From positions 23,787 to 87,786 of the forward strand of contig CATKZP010000011.1 in the NCBI GenBank assembly GCA_949841355.1: 64,000 nt of DNA, given 5' to 3'. The stretch is from an uncultured Oscillospiraceae bacterium. GTDB taxonomy: Bacteria > Bacillota > Clostridia > Oscillospirales > Oscillospiraceae. The position numbers were made by a program, and so were the translations under genes. Below are positions 36,727 through 44,589 of this stretch, piece after piece; the stretch's first letter is position 1, and every line of letters begins with the position of its first letter. The notes beneath the pieces were generated by a model. It was not told the DNA's origin and did not search any database. It saw only the letters and a list, made by a program, of their open reading frames with translations.

Positions 36727-37580
36727 TGAACGGTTCTCTTGCCGCCGAGCGCAGGAACAAAATGATCCTGTCCGCCGTGCTGGGGGTTGTGTGCGTCATC
36801 TACGTGCTGCCGGTGGCGGCGGTGCTCATCAACTCCTTTAAGCTCAACACCTTCGTCAAGACCGACACCTTCGCCCTGCCCACCGGCGAGATGTGGGCGG
36901 GCATGGATAACTTCATCAAGGGCATGACCTTCGGCAATTACCCCTTCTGGAACAGCGTGAAGTACAGCGTGGTCATCACCCTGCTGTCCACCGCCCTCAT
37001 CCTGGTGGGCACCTCCATGGCCGCGTGGTATATCGCCCGGGTGAACTCCGCCTTCTGCCGGGCGCTGTACTTCCTGTGCGTGTTCTCCATGGTGGTCCCC
37101 TTCCAGATGGTGATGTTCACCCTGTCCAACACCGCCGACCAGCTGAAGCTGAACACCCCCTGGACCATCCCCATCGTGTACCTGGGCTTTGGCGCGGGGC
37201 TGGCCATCTTCATGTTCGTGGGCTTCGTCAAGTCCATCCCCCTGGAGATCGAGGAGGCCGCCGCCATCGACGGCTGCGGGCCGCTGCGCACCTTCTTCCT
37301 GGTGGTGGTGCCCATGCTCAAGCCCACCATGATCTCCGTGGGCATTCTGGAGATCATGTGGGTGTGGAACGACTACCTGCTGCCCTATCTGGTGCTGGAC
37401 CTGGAAAAGTACCGCACCATTCCCATCCACATCCAGTACCTGAAGGGCAGCTACGGCACGGTGGACCTGGGCGCCACCATGGCGCTGATCCTGCTGGCCA
37501 TCATCCCCGTCATCATCTTCTACCTGGCCTGTCAGAAGCACATCATCAAGGGCGTGGCGGCCGGCGCGGTGAAGGGATGA
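36726..37580 (+). CDS. sugar ABC transporter permease (MalG type)
   Basis: The 284-residue protein has six membrane helices and the EAA loop LEIEEAAAIDGCGPLRTFFLVVVPMLKP. WVWNDYLLPYLVL follows, typical of MalG/LacG-type permeases. Its ATG overlaps the stop of the first permease (TGATG). It completes the transport channel of the maltodextrin-like importer. Confidence 0.92.
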   Translation: MNGSLAAERRNKMILSAVLGVVCVIYVLPVAAVLINSFKLNTFVKTDTFALPTGEMWAGMDNFIKGMTFGNYPFWNSVKYSVVITLLSTALILVGTSMAAWYIARVNSAFCRALYFLCVFSMVVPFQMVMFTLSNTADQLKLNTPWTIPIVYLGFGAGLAIFMFVGFVKSIPLEIEEAAAIDGCGPLRTFFLVVVPMLKPTMISVGILEIMWVWNDYLLPYLVLDLEKYRTIPIHIQYLKGSYGTVDLGATMALILLAIIPVIIFYLACQKHIIKGVAAGAVKG

Positions 37581-37599
37581 TTTTTCCCGGAAGAAAGGG

Positions 37600-37628
37600 T
37601 TGCGTACAGGGCGGAAATGAGGTAAAAT
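37600..37628 (+). promoter_or_regulatory. candidate promoter of the lacI-family gene
   Basis: TTGCGT (37600-37605) and TAAAAT (37623-37628) are 17 bases apart, 25 bases before the ATG. Confidence 0.55.
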
Positions 37629-37653
37629 AGACGGCTGAAATGGAGGTGCGCCC

Positions 37654-38661
37654 ATGACCATCAAAGATATCGCCCGCATGTCCGGCGTGGGCGTCGCCAC
37701 CGTATCCCGGGTGCTGAACAACCACCCCGACGTGTCCGAGGAGACCCGGCGCAGGGTGATGGCGGTGGTGGCCGAGCAGGGCTTTCAGCCCAACACCAAC
37801 GCCCGGCACCTGAAGCAGGCCAGCAGCGCCTCCATCGCCATCATCGTCAAGGGCACCATGAACATGCTGTTTGCCGACCTGGTGGAGCGCTGCCAGCAGC
37901 TTTTGCAGGACGCGGGGCGGGACGCCGCCGTGTATTACCTGGACGAGGACGCCAACGAGGTGGTCTACGCCGTCCAGCTGTGCCGGGAGCGCAAGCCCCT
38001 GGGCATCCTGTTTTTGGGGGGCGACCTGGAGTTCTTCCAGGCGGAGTTCGGGCACATCACCGTGCCCTGCGTGCTGCTCACCAACTCGGCGGGGGAGCTG
38101 TCCTTTCCCAATCTGTCCTCCCTCACCACCGACGACAGCGAGGCGGCGTACCGGGTGGTGCGCTACCTAGTGGACCGGGGCCACCGGCACATCGGCCTGC
38201 TGGGCGGCAATTGGTCGTGCACCCAGATCAGCTACCGCCGGGTCCAGGGCTGCCAGCGGGCCTTTGACGAGCTGGACCTGCCCTTCGATCCCCGGCGCAG
38301 CGAGCCCTGCCGCTACTCCTTCTCCGACGCCTACGACACCACCAAGCGCCTGCTGGACCGCTGCCCGGAGCTCACCGCCCTGTTCTGCATCAGCGACGTG
38401 ATGGCCATGGGGGCCATCCGGGCCATCCGGGATTTGGGGCGGCGGGTGCCCGAGGACATCTCCGTGGTGGGGTACGACGGCATCCCTCTGTCCCAGTTCT
38501 CCGTCCCCCGACTCACCACCGTCCGGCAGGACACCCAGCAGCTGGCCCGCCAGGGGGTGGACGTGCTGCTGAGCAATATCCAGCGGCCCCGCCCGCCGGT
38601 CCACCAGGTGGTGCCCTTCCAGCTCATCTCAGGGGAGAGCGTGGCTCCGCCCCGCACATGA
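37654..38661 (+). CDS. LacI-family transcriptional regulator
   Basis: The 335-residue protein has the N-terminal LacI HTH (IKDIARMSGVGVATVSRVLN) and hinge helix, followed by a periplasmic-binding-like sensor domain (FLGGDLEFF, HIGLLGGNWSC, ISVVGYDGIPLSQF). It lies after the permeases and before malQ, so it is probably the local maltodextrin repressor. The paired operators at 34224-34263 fit this type of protein. The inducer is inferred only from context. Confidence 0.92.
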   Translation: MTIKDIARMSGVGVATVSRVLNNHPDVSEETRRRVMAVVAEQGFQPNTNARHLKQASSASIAIIVKGTMNMLFADLVERCQQLLQDAGRDAAVYYLDEDANEVVYAVQLCRERKPLGILFLGGDLEFFQAEFGHITVPCVLLTNSAGELSFPNLSSLTTDDSEAAYRVVRYLVDRGHRHIGLLGGNWSCTQISYRRVQGCQRAFDELDLPFDPRRSEPCRYSFSDAYDTTKRLLDRCPELTALFCISDVMAMGAIRAIRDLGRRVPEDISVVGYDGIPLSQFSVPRLTTVRQDTQQLARQGVDVLLSNIQRPRPPVHQVVPFQLISGESVAPPRT

Positions 38662-38681
38662 GCGTCCCATTACAAACCAGC

Positions 38682-38712
38682 GGCCCGCCGCCCTCCCGCA
38701 GGGCGGCGGGCC
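38682..38712 (+). terminator. hairpin between lacI-family gene and malQ
   Basis: GGCCCGCCGCCCT pairs with AGGGCGGCGGGCC over a 5-base loop. There is no T-run, so it may be a weak terminator or an mRNA-processing structure. Confidence 0.5.
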
Positions 38713-38731
38713 CTACGAAAGGTTGATCGTT

Positions 38732-40258
38732 ATGAGAGCCTCCGGCATCCTGATGCCCATTTCCTCCCTGCCATCCCCCTGCGGCATCGGCGCCATGGGC
38801 GCCGCCGCCCGCCAGTTCGCAGACTTTCTGGTCGCCGGGGGACAGAGCTATTGGCAGATTCTGCCCATCTGCCCCACCAGCTACGGGGATTCCCCGTACC
38901 AATCCTTTTCCGCCTATGCCGGCAACCCCTACTTCATCGACCTGGACGATCTGGCGGCGGAGGGGCTGCTGGAGGGATCGGAGTACCGGGAGCTGGACTG
39001 GGGGGACGACCCGGAATACGTGGACTACGGCCTGATGTACCAGCGGCGCTACCCGGTGCTGAAACAGGCGGCGGACCGGCTGCTGGCCGCGCCTCCGGCG
39101 GAATACCAGGCGTTTTGCGCCGGATCGGACTGGCTGGAGGACTACGCGCTGTTCATGGCGCTCAAGGACAAGCACGGCGGCGCCTCCTGGTTCACCTGGG
39201 AGCCGGACATCCGGCTGCGCCAGGCGGCGGCGCTGGCCGCCGCCCGGGAGGAGCTGGCGGAGGAGGTCAGCTTCTGGAAGGCGGTGCAGTTCCTGTTCTT
39301 CCGGCAGTGGAAGGCGCTGAAGGCCTACGCCAACGGCAAGGGTGTGCGCATCATCGGTGATCTGCCCATCTACGTCTCCGCCGACAGCGCCGACGTGTGG
39401 GCCAACCCCGACCAGTTCCAGCTGGACGAGAACGGCATCCCCACCGAGGTGGCGGGCTGTCCCCCCGACGGCTTTTCGGCGGACGGCCAGCTGTGGGGCA
39501 ATCCCCTCTTCGACTGGGAGCGGATGAAGCAGGACGGCTATCAGTGGTGGATCAAGCGCATCGCCTTCCAGTTCACCATCTGCGACACCCTGCGCATCGA
39601 CCACTTCCGGGGCTTCGACGCCTATTACGCCATCCCCTACGGCTCCGACACCGCCCGGGACGGCCGCTGGCGGCCCGGGCCCGGCTGGGACTTCTTCAAG
39701 GCGGTCAACAAGGCCCTGGGCAGGCAGGACATCATCGCGGAGGACCTGGGCTTTCTCGACGAGTCGGTGCGGGAGCTGCTGCGCAAAACGGGCTATCCCG
39801 GCATGAAGATTCTGGAGTTCGCCTTCGACAGCCGGGACAACGGCAGCGACTACCTGCCCCACTGCTACTCGCCCCACTGCGTGGTCTACACCGGAACCCA
39901 TGACAACGACACCATCCTGGGCTGGATGGACACCGCCCCCAAAAAGGATGTGTCCTTCGCCAAGGCGTACCTGCGCCTCAGCGCCCGGGAGGGCTATCAC
40001 TGGGGGATGATGCGGGCGGCCTGGGCGTCCCCCGCCGACCTGGCGGTGATGCAGGCCCAGGACCTGCTGGGGCTGGGCAGCGAGGCCCGCATGAACATCC
40101 CCTCCACCCTGGGGAAGAACTGGAAATGGCGGGCGCTGCCCGGGGCGTTCACCCCGGCGCTGGCCCAGCGGCTGTACCGGGAGACCCGGGTGTATCAGCG
40201 CCTGCCCAAGAAAAACGCCGCCGCCAAAAAGGCCGCGGCCAAGAAAACCGCACAGTGA
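38732..40258 (+). CDS. malQ: 4-alpha-glucanotransferase
   Basis: MalQ is the GH77 disproportionating enzyme that rearranges maltodextrins. The 508-residue protein has YWQILPICPTSYGDSPYQSFSAYAGNPYFIDLD, then GDLPIYVSADSADVWANP, LRIDHFRGFDAYYAIP with the nucleophile Asp, and IIAEDLGFL with the acid/base Glu, followed by YTGTHDNDT with the third Asp. The last 15 residues are an Ala/Lys-rich tail (KKNAAAKKAAAKK) not typical of the family. GAAAGG lies upstream of the ATG at 38732. It completes a starch/maltodextrin locus with the importer. Confidence 0.94.
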   Translation: MRASGILMPISSLPSPCGIGAMGAAARQFADFLVAGGQSYWQILPICPTSYGDSPYQSFSAYAGNPYFIDLDDLAAEGLLEGSEYRELDWGDDPEYVDYGLMYQRRYPVLKQAADRLLAAPPAEYQAFCAGSDWLEDYALFMALKDKHGGASWFTWEPDIRLRQAAALAAAREELAEEVSFWKAVQFLFFRQWKALKAYANGKGVRIIGDLPIYVSADSADVWANPDQFQLDENGIPTEVAGCPPDGFSADGQLWGNPLFDWERMKQDGYQWWIKRIAFQFTICDTLRIDHFRGFDAYYAIPYGSDTARDGRWRPGPGWDFFKAVNKALGRQDIIAEDLGFLDESVRELLRKTGYPGMKILEFAFDSRDNGSDYLPHCYSPHCVVYTGTHDNDTILGWMDTAPKKDVSFAKAYLRLSAREGYHWGMMRAAWASPADLAVMQAQDLLGLGSEARMNIPSTLGKNWKWRALPGAFTPALAQRLYRETRVYQRLPKKNAAAKKAAAKKTAQ

Positions 40259-40267
40259 CCGCAGTAC

Positions 40268-40311
40268 GCCGGAGGGAGGCGCCGGACCAAGGCGCGCCCC
40301 TCCGGCGTTTC
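40268..40311 (+). terminator. malQ terminator
   Basis: CGCCGGAGGG at 40268 pairs with CCCTCCGGCG ending at 40308, followed by TTT. Confidence 0.65.
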
Positions 40312-40368
40312 GCCTTGCCGCCCCGGAAAAGGGGGAGCGGAAAATCTAAAAAATTTTTTGATTACCTA

Positions 40369-40396
40369 TTGATTTTTCAGAGACCGGCAATATAAT
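40369..40396 (+). promoter_or_regulatory. candidate ridA promoter
   Basis: TTGATT (40369-40374) and TATAAT (40391-40396) are 16 bases apart, 32 bases before the ATG. Confidence 0.65.
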
Positions 40397-40428
40397 GGTT
40401 GGTATCAGATGAACGAGGAGGAATTCCC

Positions 40429-40803
40429 ATGAACAAAACCATCACCGCGCCCAACGCCCCCGCCGCCGTGGGCCCCTACTGCCACGCCAAGCTGGCGGGC
40501 AATACCCTGTATACCTCCGGCCAGCTGGGGCTGATTCCCGCCACTGGAGAGCTGCCCCAGGGGGTGGAGGCCCAGGCCGCCCAGGCGCTGGATAACCTGT
40601 CCGCCGTGCTGTGCGCCGCCGGCATGTCCTGCGCCGACGTGGTGAAAACCACCGTGTTCCTGGCGGATATGGGGGATTTTGCCGCCATCAACGCCATTTA
40701 CGCCAAGTATTTCCCCGGTGAAGCCCCCGCCCGCTCCTGCGTCCAGGCGGCCGCCCTGCCCAAGGGCGCGCTGTTTGAGATCGAGGCCGTGGCCGTCAAA
40801 TAA
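40429..40803 (+). CDS. ridA: RidA family reactive enamine/imine deaminase
   Basis: The 124-residue protein is a standard RidA/YjgF: NAPAAVGPYCHAKLAGNTLYTSGQLG at the N-terminus and PARSCVQAAALPKGALFEIEAVA at the C-terminus, which carry the conserved Arg and Glu of the active site. RidA hydrolyses 2-aminoacrylate and similar enamines made by PLP enzymes before they damage other enzymes. It lies immediately before the purine permease gene and in the same region as dpaL, whose reaction passes through aminoacrylate. It has its own promoter and terminator. AGGAGG precedes the ATG. Confidence 0.94.
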   Translation: MNKTITAPNAPAAVGPYCHAKLAGNTLYTSGQLGLIPATGELPQGVEAQAAQALDNLSAVLCAAGMSCADVVKTTVFLADMGDFAAINAIYAKYFPGEAPARSCVQAAALPKGALFEIEAVAVK

Positions 40804-40824
40804 CCGCCCGCTCCCCGGCCGTCA

Positions 40825-40865
40825 GCCGCCCCTCCCGCCGTCCTGTTCGGACGGGGAGGGGCGGC
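40825..40865 (+). terminator. ridA terminator
   Basis: A stem of nearly 17 bases, GCCGCCCCTCCCGCCGTCC with its near complement, is followed by TTACTTTTTG. Confidence 0.8.
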
Positions 40866-40871
40866 TTACTT

Positions 40872-40888
40872 TTTGTTTGACAAACAAA
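40872..40888. promoter_or_regulatory. perfect palindrome upstream of the purine permease
   Basis: TTTGTTTGACAAACAAA is an 8-base perfect inverted repeat with one central base. It lies about 63 bases upstream of the -35 of the permease promoter. It could be the site of an activator, for example the PAS/HTH regulator at 42423. It does not resemble the other operator candidate at 43106. Confidence 0.5.
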
Positions 40889-40950
40889 CTTTTTGTGAAA
40901 CCTCCACAAAAACCAGGGCGGTATTTTGGCGGCCGCCCGAGATTTTATCC

Positions 40951-40979
40951 TTGAAATTGGGTTGGGAATCCGCTATACT
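40951..40979 (+). promoter_or_regulatory. promoter of the purine permease gene
   Basis: TTGAAA (40951-40956) and TATACT (40974-40979) are 17 bases apart. Transcription would begin about 46 bases before the GTG start, which leaves no room for a purine riboswitch. Confidence 0.7.
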
Positions 40980-41031
40980 CAAAATATGAAATAAATTTTT
41001 TATTGCTTAAAAAAAGTAAGGAGGAAATGTC

Positions 41032-42375
41032 GTGCAGAAATCCAACCCAACCGCCAGGACTCCGGCGTCCGTTTTTTCGCTGGACGGTGTGCCCGCCCCC
41101 GGCCAGCTCATCCCCCTGGGCCTCCAGCATGTGGTGGCCGCCATCGTGGGCATCATCACCCCGGCCATCATGGTGGCCAACACCTGCAATCTCTCCGGCG
41201 GCGACCGCACCCTGCTCATCCAGGTGTCCCTCATCGTCACCGCCCTGGCCACCCTGCTCCAGCTCTACACCATCAAACACCGCGTCGGCTCCGGCCTCCC
41301 CGTGGTCATGGGCATCAGCTTCGCCTATGTGCCCACCCTTCTGGCCATCGGCGGGCAGTTCGACCTGCCCACCATTTTGGGCGCGGAGATCGTGGGCGGC
41401 TGCGTGGCCATCGTGTTTGGCGTTTTTGTCAAGCAGATCCGTAGGCTGTTCCCGCCCCTCATCACCGGCACGGTGATCTTCACCATCGGCCTGTCCCTCT
41501 ACCCCACGGCGGTGAAGTACATGGCCGGCGGCGCGGGCAGCGCGGAGTTCGGCGGGCTGAAAAACTGGTCGGTGGCGCTGGTCACGCTGGCGGTGGTGGT
41601 GCTGCTGCAAAACTTCGGCAGGGGCGTGCTGAAGCTGGGGGCCATTCTCTGGGGCATGATCGTGGGCTATGTCATGGCCCTGTGCCTGGGCATGGTGGAC
41701 TTCTCCGCCGTGGCTCCGGCGGGCTGGTTCCAGTTGGCCGCGCCCCTTCACTTCGGCGTGAAGTTTGAGGCGAGCGCCTGCATCTCCCTGGCGGTGGTGT
41801 ACGTCATCAACGCGGTGCAGACCATTGGCGACCTGTCCTCCACCACCATGGGCGGCATGGACCGTATGCCCACCGACCGGGAGCTGTCCGGCGGCATCGT
41901 GGCCCAGGGGGCGGTGTCCATCCTGGGGGCGCTGTTCGGCGGCCTGCCCGCCGCCACCTACAGCCAGAACGTGGGCATCGTCACCGTGAACAAGGTCATC
42001 AACAAGGCGGTGTTCGCCTTCGCGTCCCTGATTCTGCTGGCGGCGGGGCTGGTGCCCAAGCTGTCCGCCATCCTCACCACCATCCCCCAGGCGGTGATCG
42101 GCGGGGCCACCATCTCCGTGTTCGCCACCATCACCATGACCGGCATCCGCATGATTACCTCCGAGCACTTCTCCATGCGCTCCAGCGCGGTGGTGGGGCT
42201 GTCGGTGGCGCTGGGGGTGGGCATCACCCAGGTGAGCGGCGCGCTCCAAGGCCCCGGCTTCCCGATGTGGGTGCATACGGTGTTCGGTTCCTCCCCCATC
42301 GTGGTCACCGCCATCATGGCCATTCTGCTTAACCTGACCCTCCCGCGGGACGGGGCGGCCAAGGCCAAGGCGTAA
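41032..42375 (+). CDS. NCS2 family purine permease (xanthine/urate type)
   Basis: The 447-residue protein has about 12-14 membrane helices and the nucleobase-cation symporter-2 signature SQNVGIVTVNKV (about residue 310), which in purine-specific members includes Asn-Val-Gly as here. LQHVVAAIVGIITPAIMVANT and VMGISFAYVPTL near the N-terminus are typical of the xanthine/uric acid branch. It would import xanthine or urate with a cation. The GTG start has AAGGAGGA upstream. The gene opens the purine-catabolism region. Confidence 0.92.
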   Translation: MQKSNPTARTPASVFSLDGVPAPGQLIPLGLQHVVAAIVGIITPAIMVANTCNLSGGDRTLLIQVSLIVTALATLLQLYTIKHRVGSGLPVVMGISFAYVPTLLAIGGQFDLPTILGAEIVGGCVAIVFGVFVKQIRRLFPPLITGTVIFTIGLSLYPTAVKYMAGGAGSAEFGGLKNWSVALVTLAVVVLLQNFGRGVLKLGAILWGMIVGYVMALCLGMVDFSAVAPAGWFQLAAPLHFGVKFEASACISLAVVYVINAVQTIGDLSSTTMGGMDRMPTDRELSGGIVAQGAVSILGALFGGLPAATYSQNVGIVTVNKVINKAVFAFASLILLAAGLVPKLSAILTTIPQAVIGGATISVFATITMTGIRMITSEHFSMRSSAVVGLSVALGVGITQVSGALQGPGFPMWVHTVFGSSPIVVTAIMAILLNLTLPRDGAAKAKA

Positions 42376-42386
42376 GGCGAAAAAAA

Positions 42387-42413
42387 CCGGGCCGGTTTCG
42401 TCAACCGGCCCGG
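42387..42413 (-). terminator. terminator between the permease and the convergent regulator
   Basis: CCGGGCCGGTT and AACCGGCCCGG form a stem. On the minus strand it is followed by a T-run. Confidence 0.75.
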
Positions 42414-42422
42414 CATCCCGCC

Positions 42423-43085
42423 CTATTTTGCTGCGTTTTTGGCTTCCTCCATGTAGCTGTATAGGGTATACTTGGAGATGCCGAAGTATTTACACACCTT
42501 TCCCCCCGACTTGGTGATGAGAAAGGCCCCCGTGTCGTTGAGAAATCCGATGGCCTTCACCTTTTCCTCCTTGGTCATGAGGGCGGCCGGTTTGCCCACC
42601 CGCTTCACGCTCTGCTCGATGAGCTCGTCCAGCAGGTCGGACACGTTTTGGGCGATGGGCTCCGGGGCGTCATCCGGCTGCTCGGGGGCGGTGGCGGTGA
42701 ACTGCCGCAGGGTCTCCTCCATGGCCAGCATCAGGGTGATGTCGTAGTTGATGGAGAAGATGCCGATGGGCTGCTTGTCCACGTCCCGGATGTAGACGGT
42801 GGTGGACTTCAGCGTCTTGCCGTCGGCGGTCTTGGCCAGGTAGCTCAGCCGGTCCTCGGGAATGCCGCCGTTGTTCAGCGCCTCCAGCACCACGTGGGAG
42901 GGGCCGTCCCCCACCTTGCGGCCGGAGACGTGGCCGTTTTCGATGGCCACGATGGAGCTGTCCGGGTCATTGCTTTGCAGGTCGTGAATGACCACCTCGC
43001 AGTTGGGGCCGAACTGGGCGGCCAGGGCCTTGGCCAGGCGGAACAGGAACTGGATCATGGATGCGTCCAATGGAGATCCCCTCAT
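42423..43085 (-). CDS. YheO-like PAS-domain HTH transcriptional regulator
   Basis: The 220-residue protein has an N-terminal PAS-like sensor (YheO/PAS_6 type) with FGPNCEVVIHDLQSNDPDSSIVAI and the middle GIFSINYDITLMLAMEETLR, and a C-terminal HTH with KGGKVCKYFGISKYTLYSYM. This family often lies beside selenium-linked or amino-acid catabolic genes and is thought to sense a small metabolite. It is divergent from ssnA and convergent with the permease, which fits a local regulator of purine use. The ATG at 43085 has no clear ribosome site; a Met nine codons later is possible. Confidence 0.85.
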   Translation of the reverse strand: MRGSPLDASMIQFLFRLAKALAAQFGPNCEVVIHDLQSNDPDSSIVAIENGHVSGRKVGDGPSHVVLEALNNGGIPEDRLSYLAKTADGKTLKSTTVYIRDVDKQPIGIFSINYDITLMLAMEETLRQFTATAPEQPDDAPEPIAQNVSDLLDELIEQSVKRVGKPAALMTKEEKVKAIGFLNDTGAFLITKSGGKVCKYFGISKYTLYSYMEEAKNAAK

Positions 43086-43105
43086 TTCGCGTAATTTGAA
43101 CGATC

Positions 43106-43122
43106 ATGGTACAGTATACCAT
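43106..43122. promoter_or_regulatory. palindromic operator candidate between regulator and ssnA
   Basis: ATGGTACAGTATACCAT is an inverted repeat with 6-base arms and a 5-base centre. It overlaps the -10 of the regulator promoter and lies about 75 bases before the ssnA start, a position that fits autoregulation and control of the divergent operon. Confidence 0.6.
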
Positions 43123-43141
43123 GGGTCCGGGGCATTTGCAA
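43113..43141 (-). promoter_or_regulatory. promoter of the PAS/HTH regulator gene
   Basis: On the minus strand TTGCAA (43141-43136) and TATACT (43118-43113) are spaced by 17 bases and overlap the palindrome. I could not identify a matching promoter for ssnA. Confidence 0.65.
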
Positions 43142-43193
43142 GAAATACAATCTGGGCAAAAAAATATTTTGATGATACATTGGAGGGAACGCT

Positions 43194-44534
43194 ATGCTGC
43201 TCATCGGCAACGGAAGGCTCATCACCCGCAGCGCCAACAACCCCTATCTGGAAAACGGCGCGGTGGTGCTGGACGGCGATACCGTCAAGGAGACCGGAAC
43301 CCTGGAGGCCATGCGGGCCAAGTACCCCGCGGCGGAGCTTGTGGACGCAAAAGGCGGCGTCATCATGCCCGGCCTCATCAACGTCCATACCCACATCTAC
43401 TCCGGCCTGGCCCGGGGCCTGGCCATCGACGGCTTTGCCCCAACCAACTTCCTGGAGGTGCTGGACGGCCAGTGGTGGAACATCGACCGCCGCCTCACCC
43501 TGGACGGCACCCGGGCCTGCGCCTACGCCACCGTGCTGGACTGCATCCGGGACGGCGTTACCACCATCTTCGACCACCACGCCTCCTTCGGGGAGATTCC
43601 CGGCTCCCTGTTCGCCATCAAGGACGTGTGCGCGGAGCTGGGTATGCGGGCCTGCCTGTGCTATGAGGTGTCCGAGCGGGACGGTGCGGAAAAGTGCGCC
43701 CAGTCCATCCGGGAGAACGCCGACTTCGCCCGCTGGGCCGCCAAAGAGGACAGCGATATGATCCGCGCCATGTTCGGCGGCCACGCCCTGTTCACCATCT
43801 CGGACAAGACCTTCCAGGAGATGGTGAAGGCCAACGACGGCCTCACCGGCTTCCACATCCATGTGGCCGAGGGCATGAACGACGTGTACGACTCCCTGAA
43901 CCATTACGGCTGCCGCCCCGTCAACCGCCTGCTGTATAACGGCATCTTAGGGGAAAAGACCATGCTGGGCCACTGCATCCACGTCTCCCCGGCGGAAATG
44001 GATATCATCAAAGAGACCAATACCATGGTGTGCCATAACCCGCAGTCCAATATGGGCAACGCCGTGGGCTGCTCCCCGGTGCTGAAGCTGTGGGAGAAGG
44101 GCATCCTCATCGGCCTGGGCACCGACGCCTACACCCACGACGTGCTGGAATCCCTCAAGGTCCTGCTGCCCATGCAGCGCCACAACGCCTGCGACCCCGG
44201 CGTGGGCTGGTGCGAGGCCATGGGAATGCTGTTCCGCAACAACCCGGCCATCTGCGCCCGGTACTTCCGCAAGCCCCTGGGGGTGCTGGAGCCGGGCGCG
44301 GCGGCGGACGTGATCGTCATGGACTACAAGCCCTTCACCCCCTTCGGCGCGGAAAACATCGACGGCCACATGCTGTTCGGCATGATGGGCAAGAACTGCC
44401 GCACCACAATCATCAACGGGAAAGTCCTCTACAAGGACCGGGAGTTTGTGGGCATCGACGAGGACGCGCTCAACGCCTGGACCCTGGAGCAGGCCAAGAA
44501 GCTGTGGGGCGGGCTGAACCACAGAAGCTATTAA
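43194..44534 (+). CDS. ssnA: SsnA family amidohydrolase (putative aminohydrolase)
   Basis: The 446-residue protein is a metal-dependent amidohydrolase. HTHIYSG (about residue 66) holds the first metal His pair, FHIHVAEG holds the next, then GHCIHVS, and LGTDAYTHD holds the catalytic Asp. The family resembles guanine and chlorohydrolase-type deaminases. SsnA was named from stationary-phase loss of viability in E. coli and is a conserved partner of ygfK and the Se-dependent hydroxylase. Here it probably deaminates an aminopurine, for example guanine, to feed the pathway. A GGAGGG site precedes the ATG. It is 55 bases upstream of ygfK. Confidence 0.92.
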   Translation: MLLIGNGRLITRSANNPYLENGAVVLDGDTVKETGTLEAMRAKYPAAELVDAKGGVIMPGLINVHTHIYSGLARGLAIDGFAPTNFLEVLDGQWWNIDRRLTLDGTRACAYATVLDCIRDGVTTIFDHHASFGEIPGSLFAIKDVCAELGMRACLCYEVSERDGAEKCAQSIRENADFARWAAKEDSDMIRAMFGGHALFTISDKTFQEMVKANDGLTGFHIHVAEGMNDVYDSLNHYGCRPVNRLLYNGILGEKTMLGHCIHVSPAEMDIIKETNTMVCHNPQSNMGNAVGCSPVLKLWEKGILIGLGTDAYTHDVLESLKVLLPMQRHNACDPGVGWCEAMGMLFRNNPAICARYFRKPLGVLEPGAAADVIVMDYKPFTPFGAENIDGHMLFGMMGKNCRTTIINGKVLYKDREFVGIDEDALNAWTLEQAKKLWGGLNHRSY

Positions 44535-44589
44535 AACGGTTTTCTCCCCGGAGGAGGAAACGAAATCAATCATTTTGGAGGAACACATC

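Noticed and set aside
40980..41031. Purine riboswitch before the permease
   Set aside because: The predicted 5' leader is about 46 bases, too short for the known purine aptamer, and no matching junction sequence is visible.
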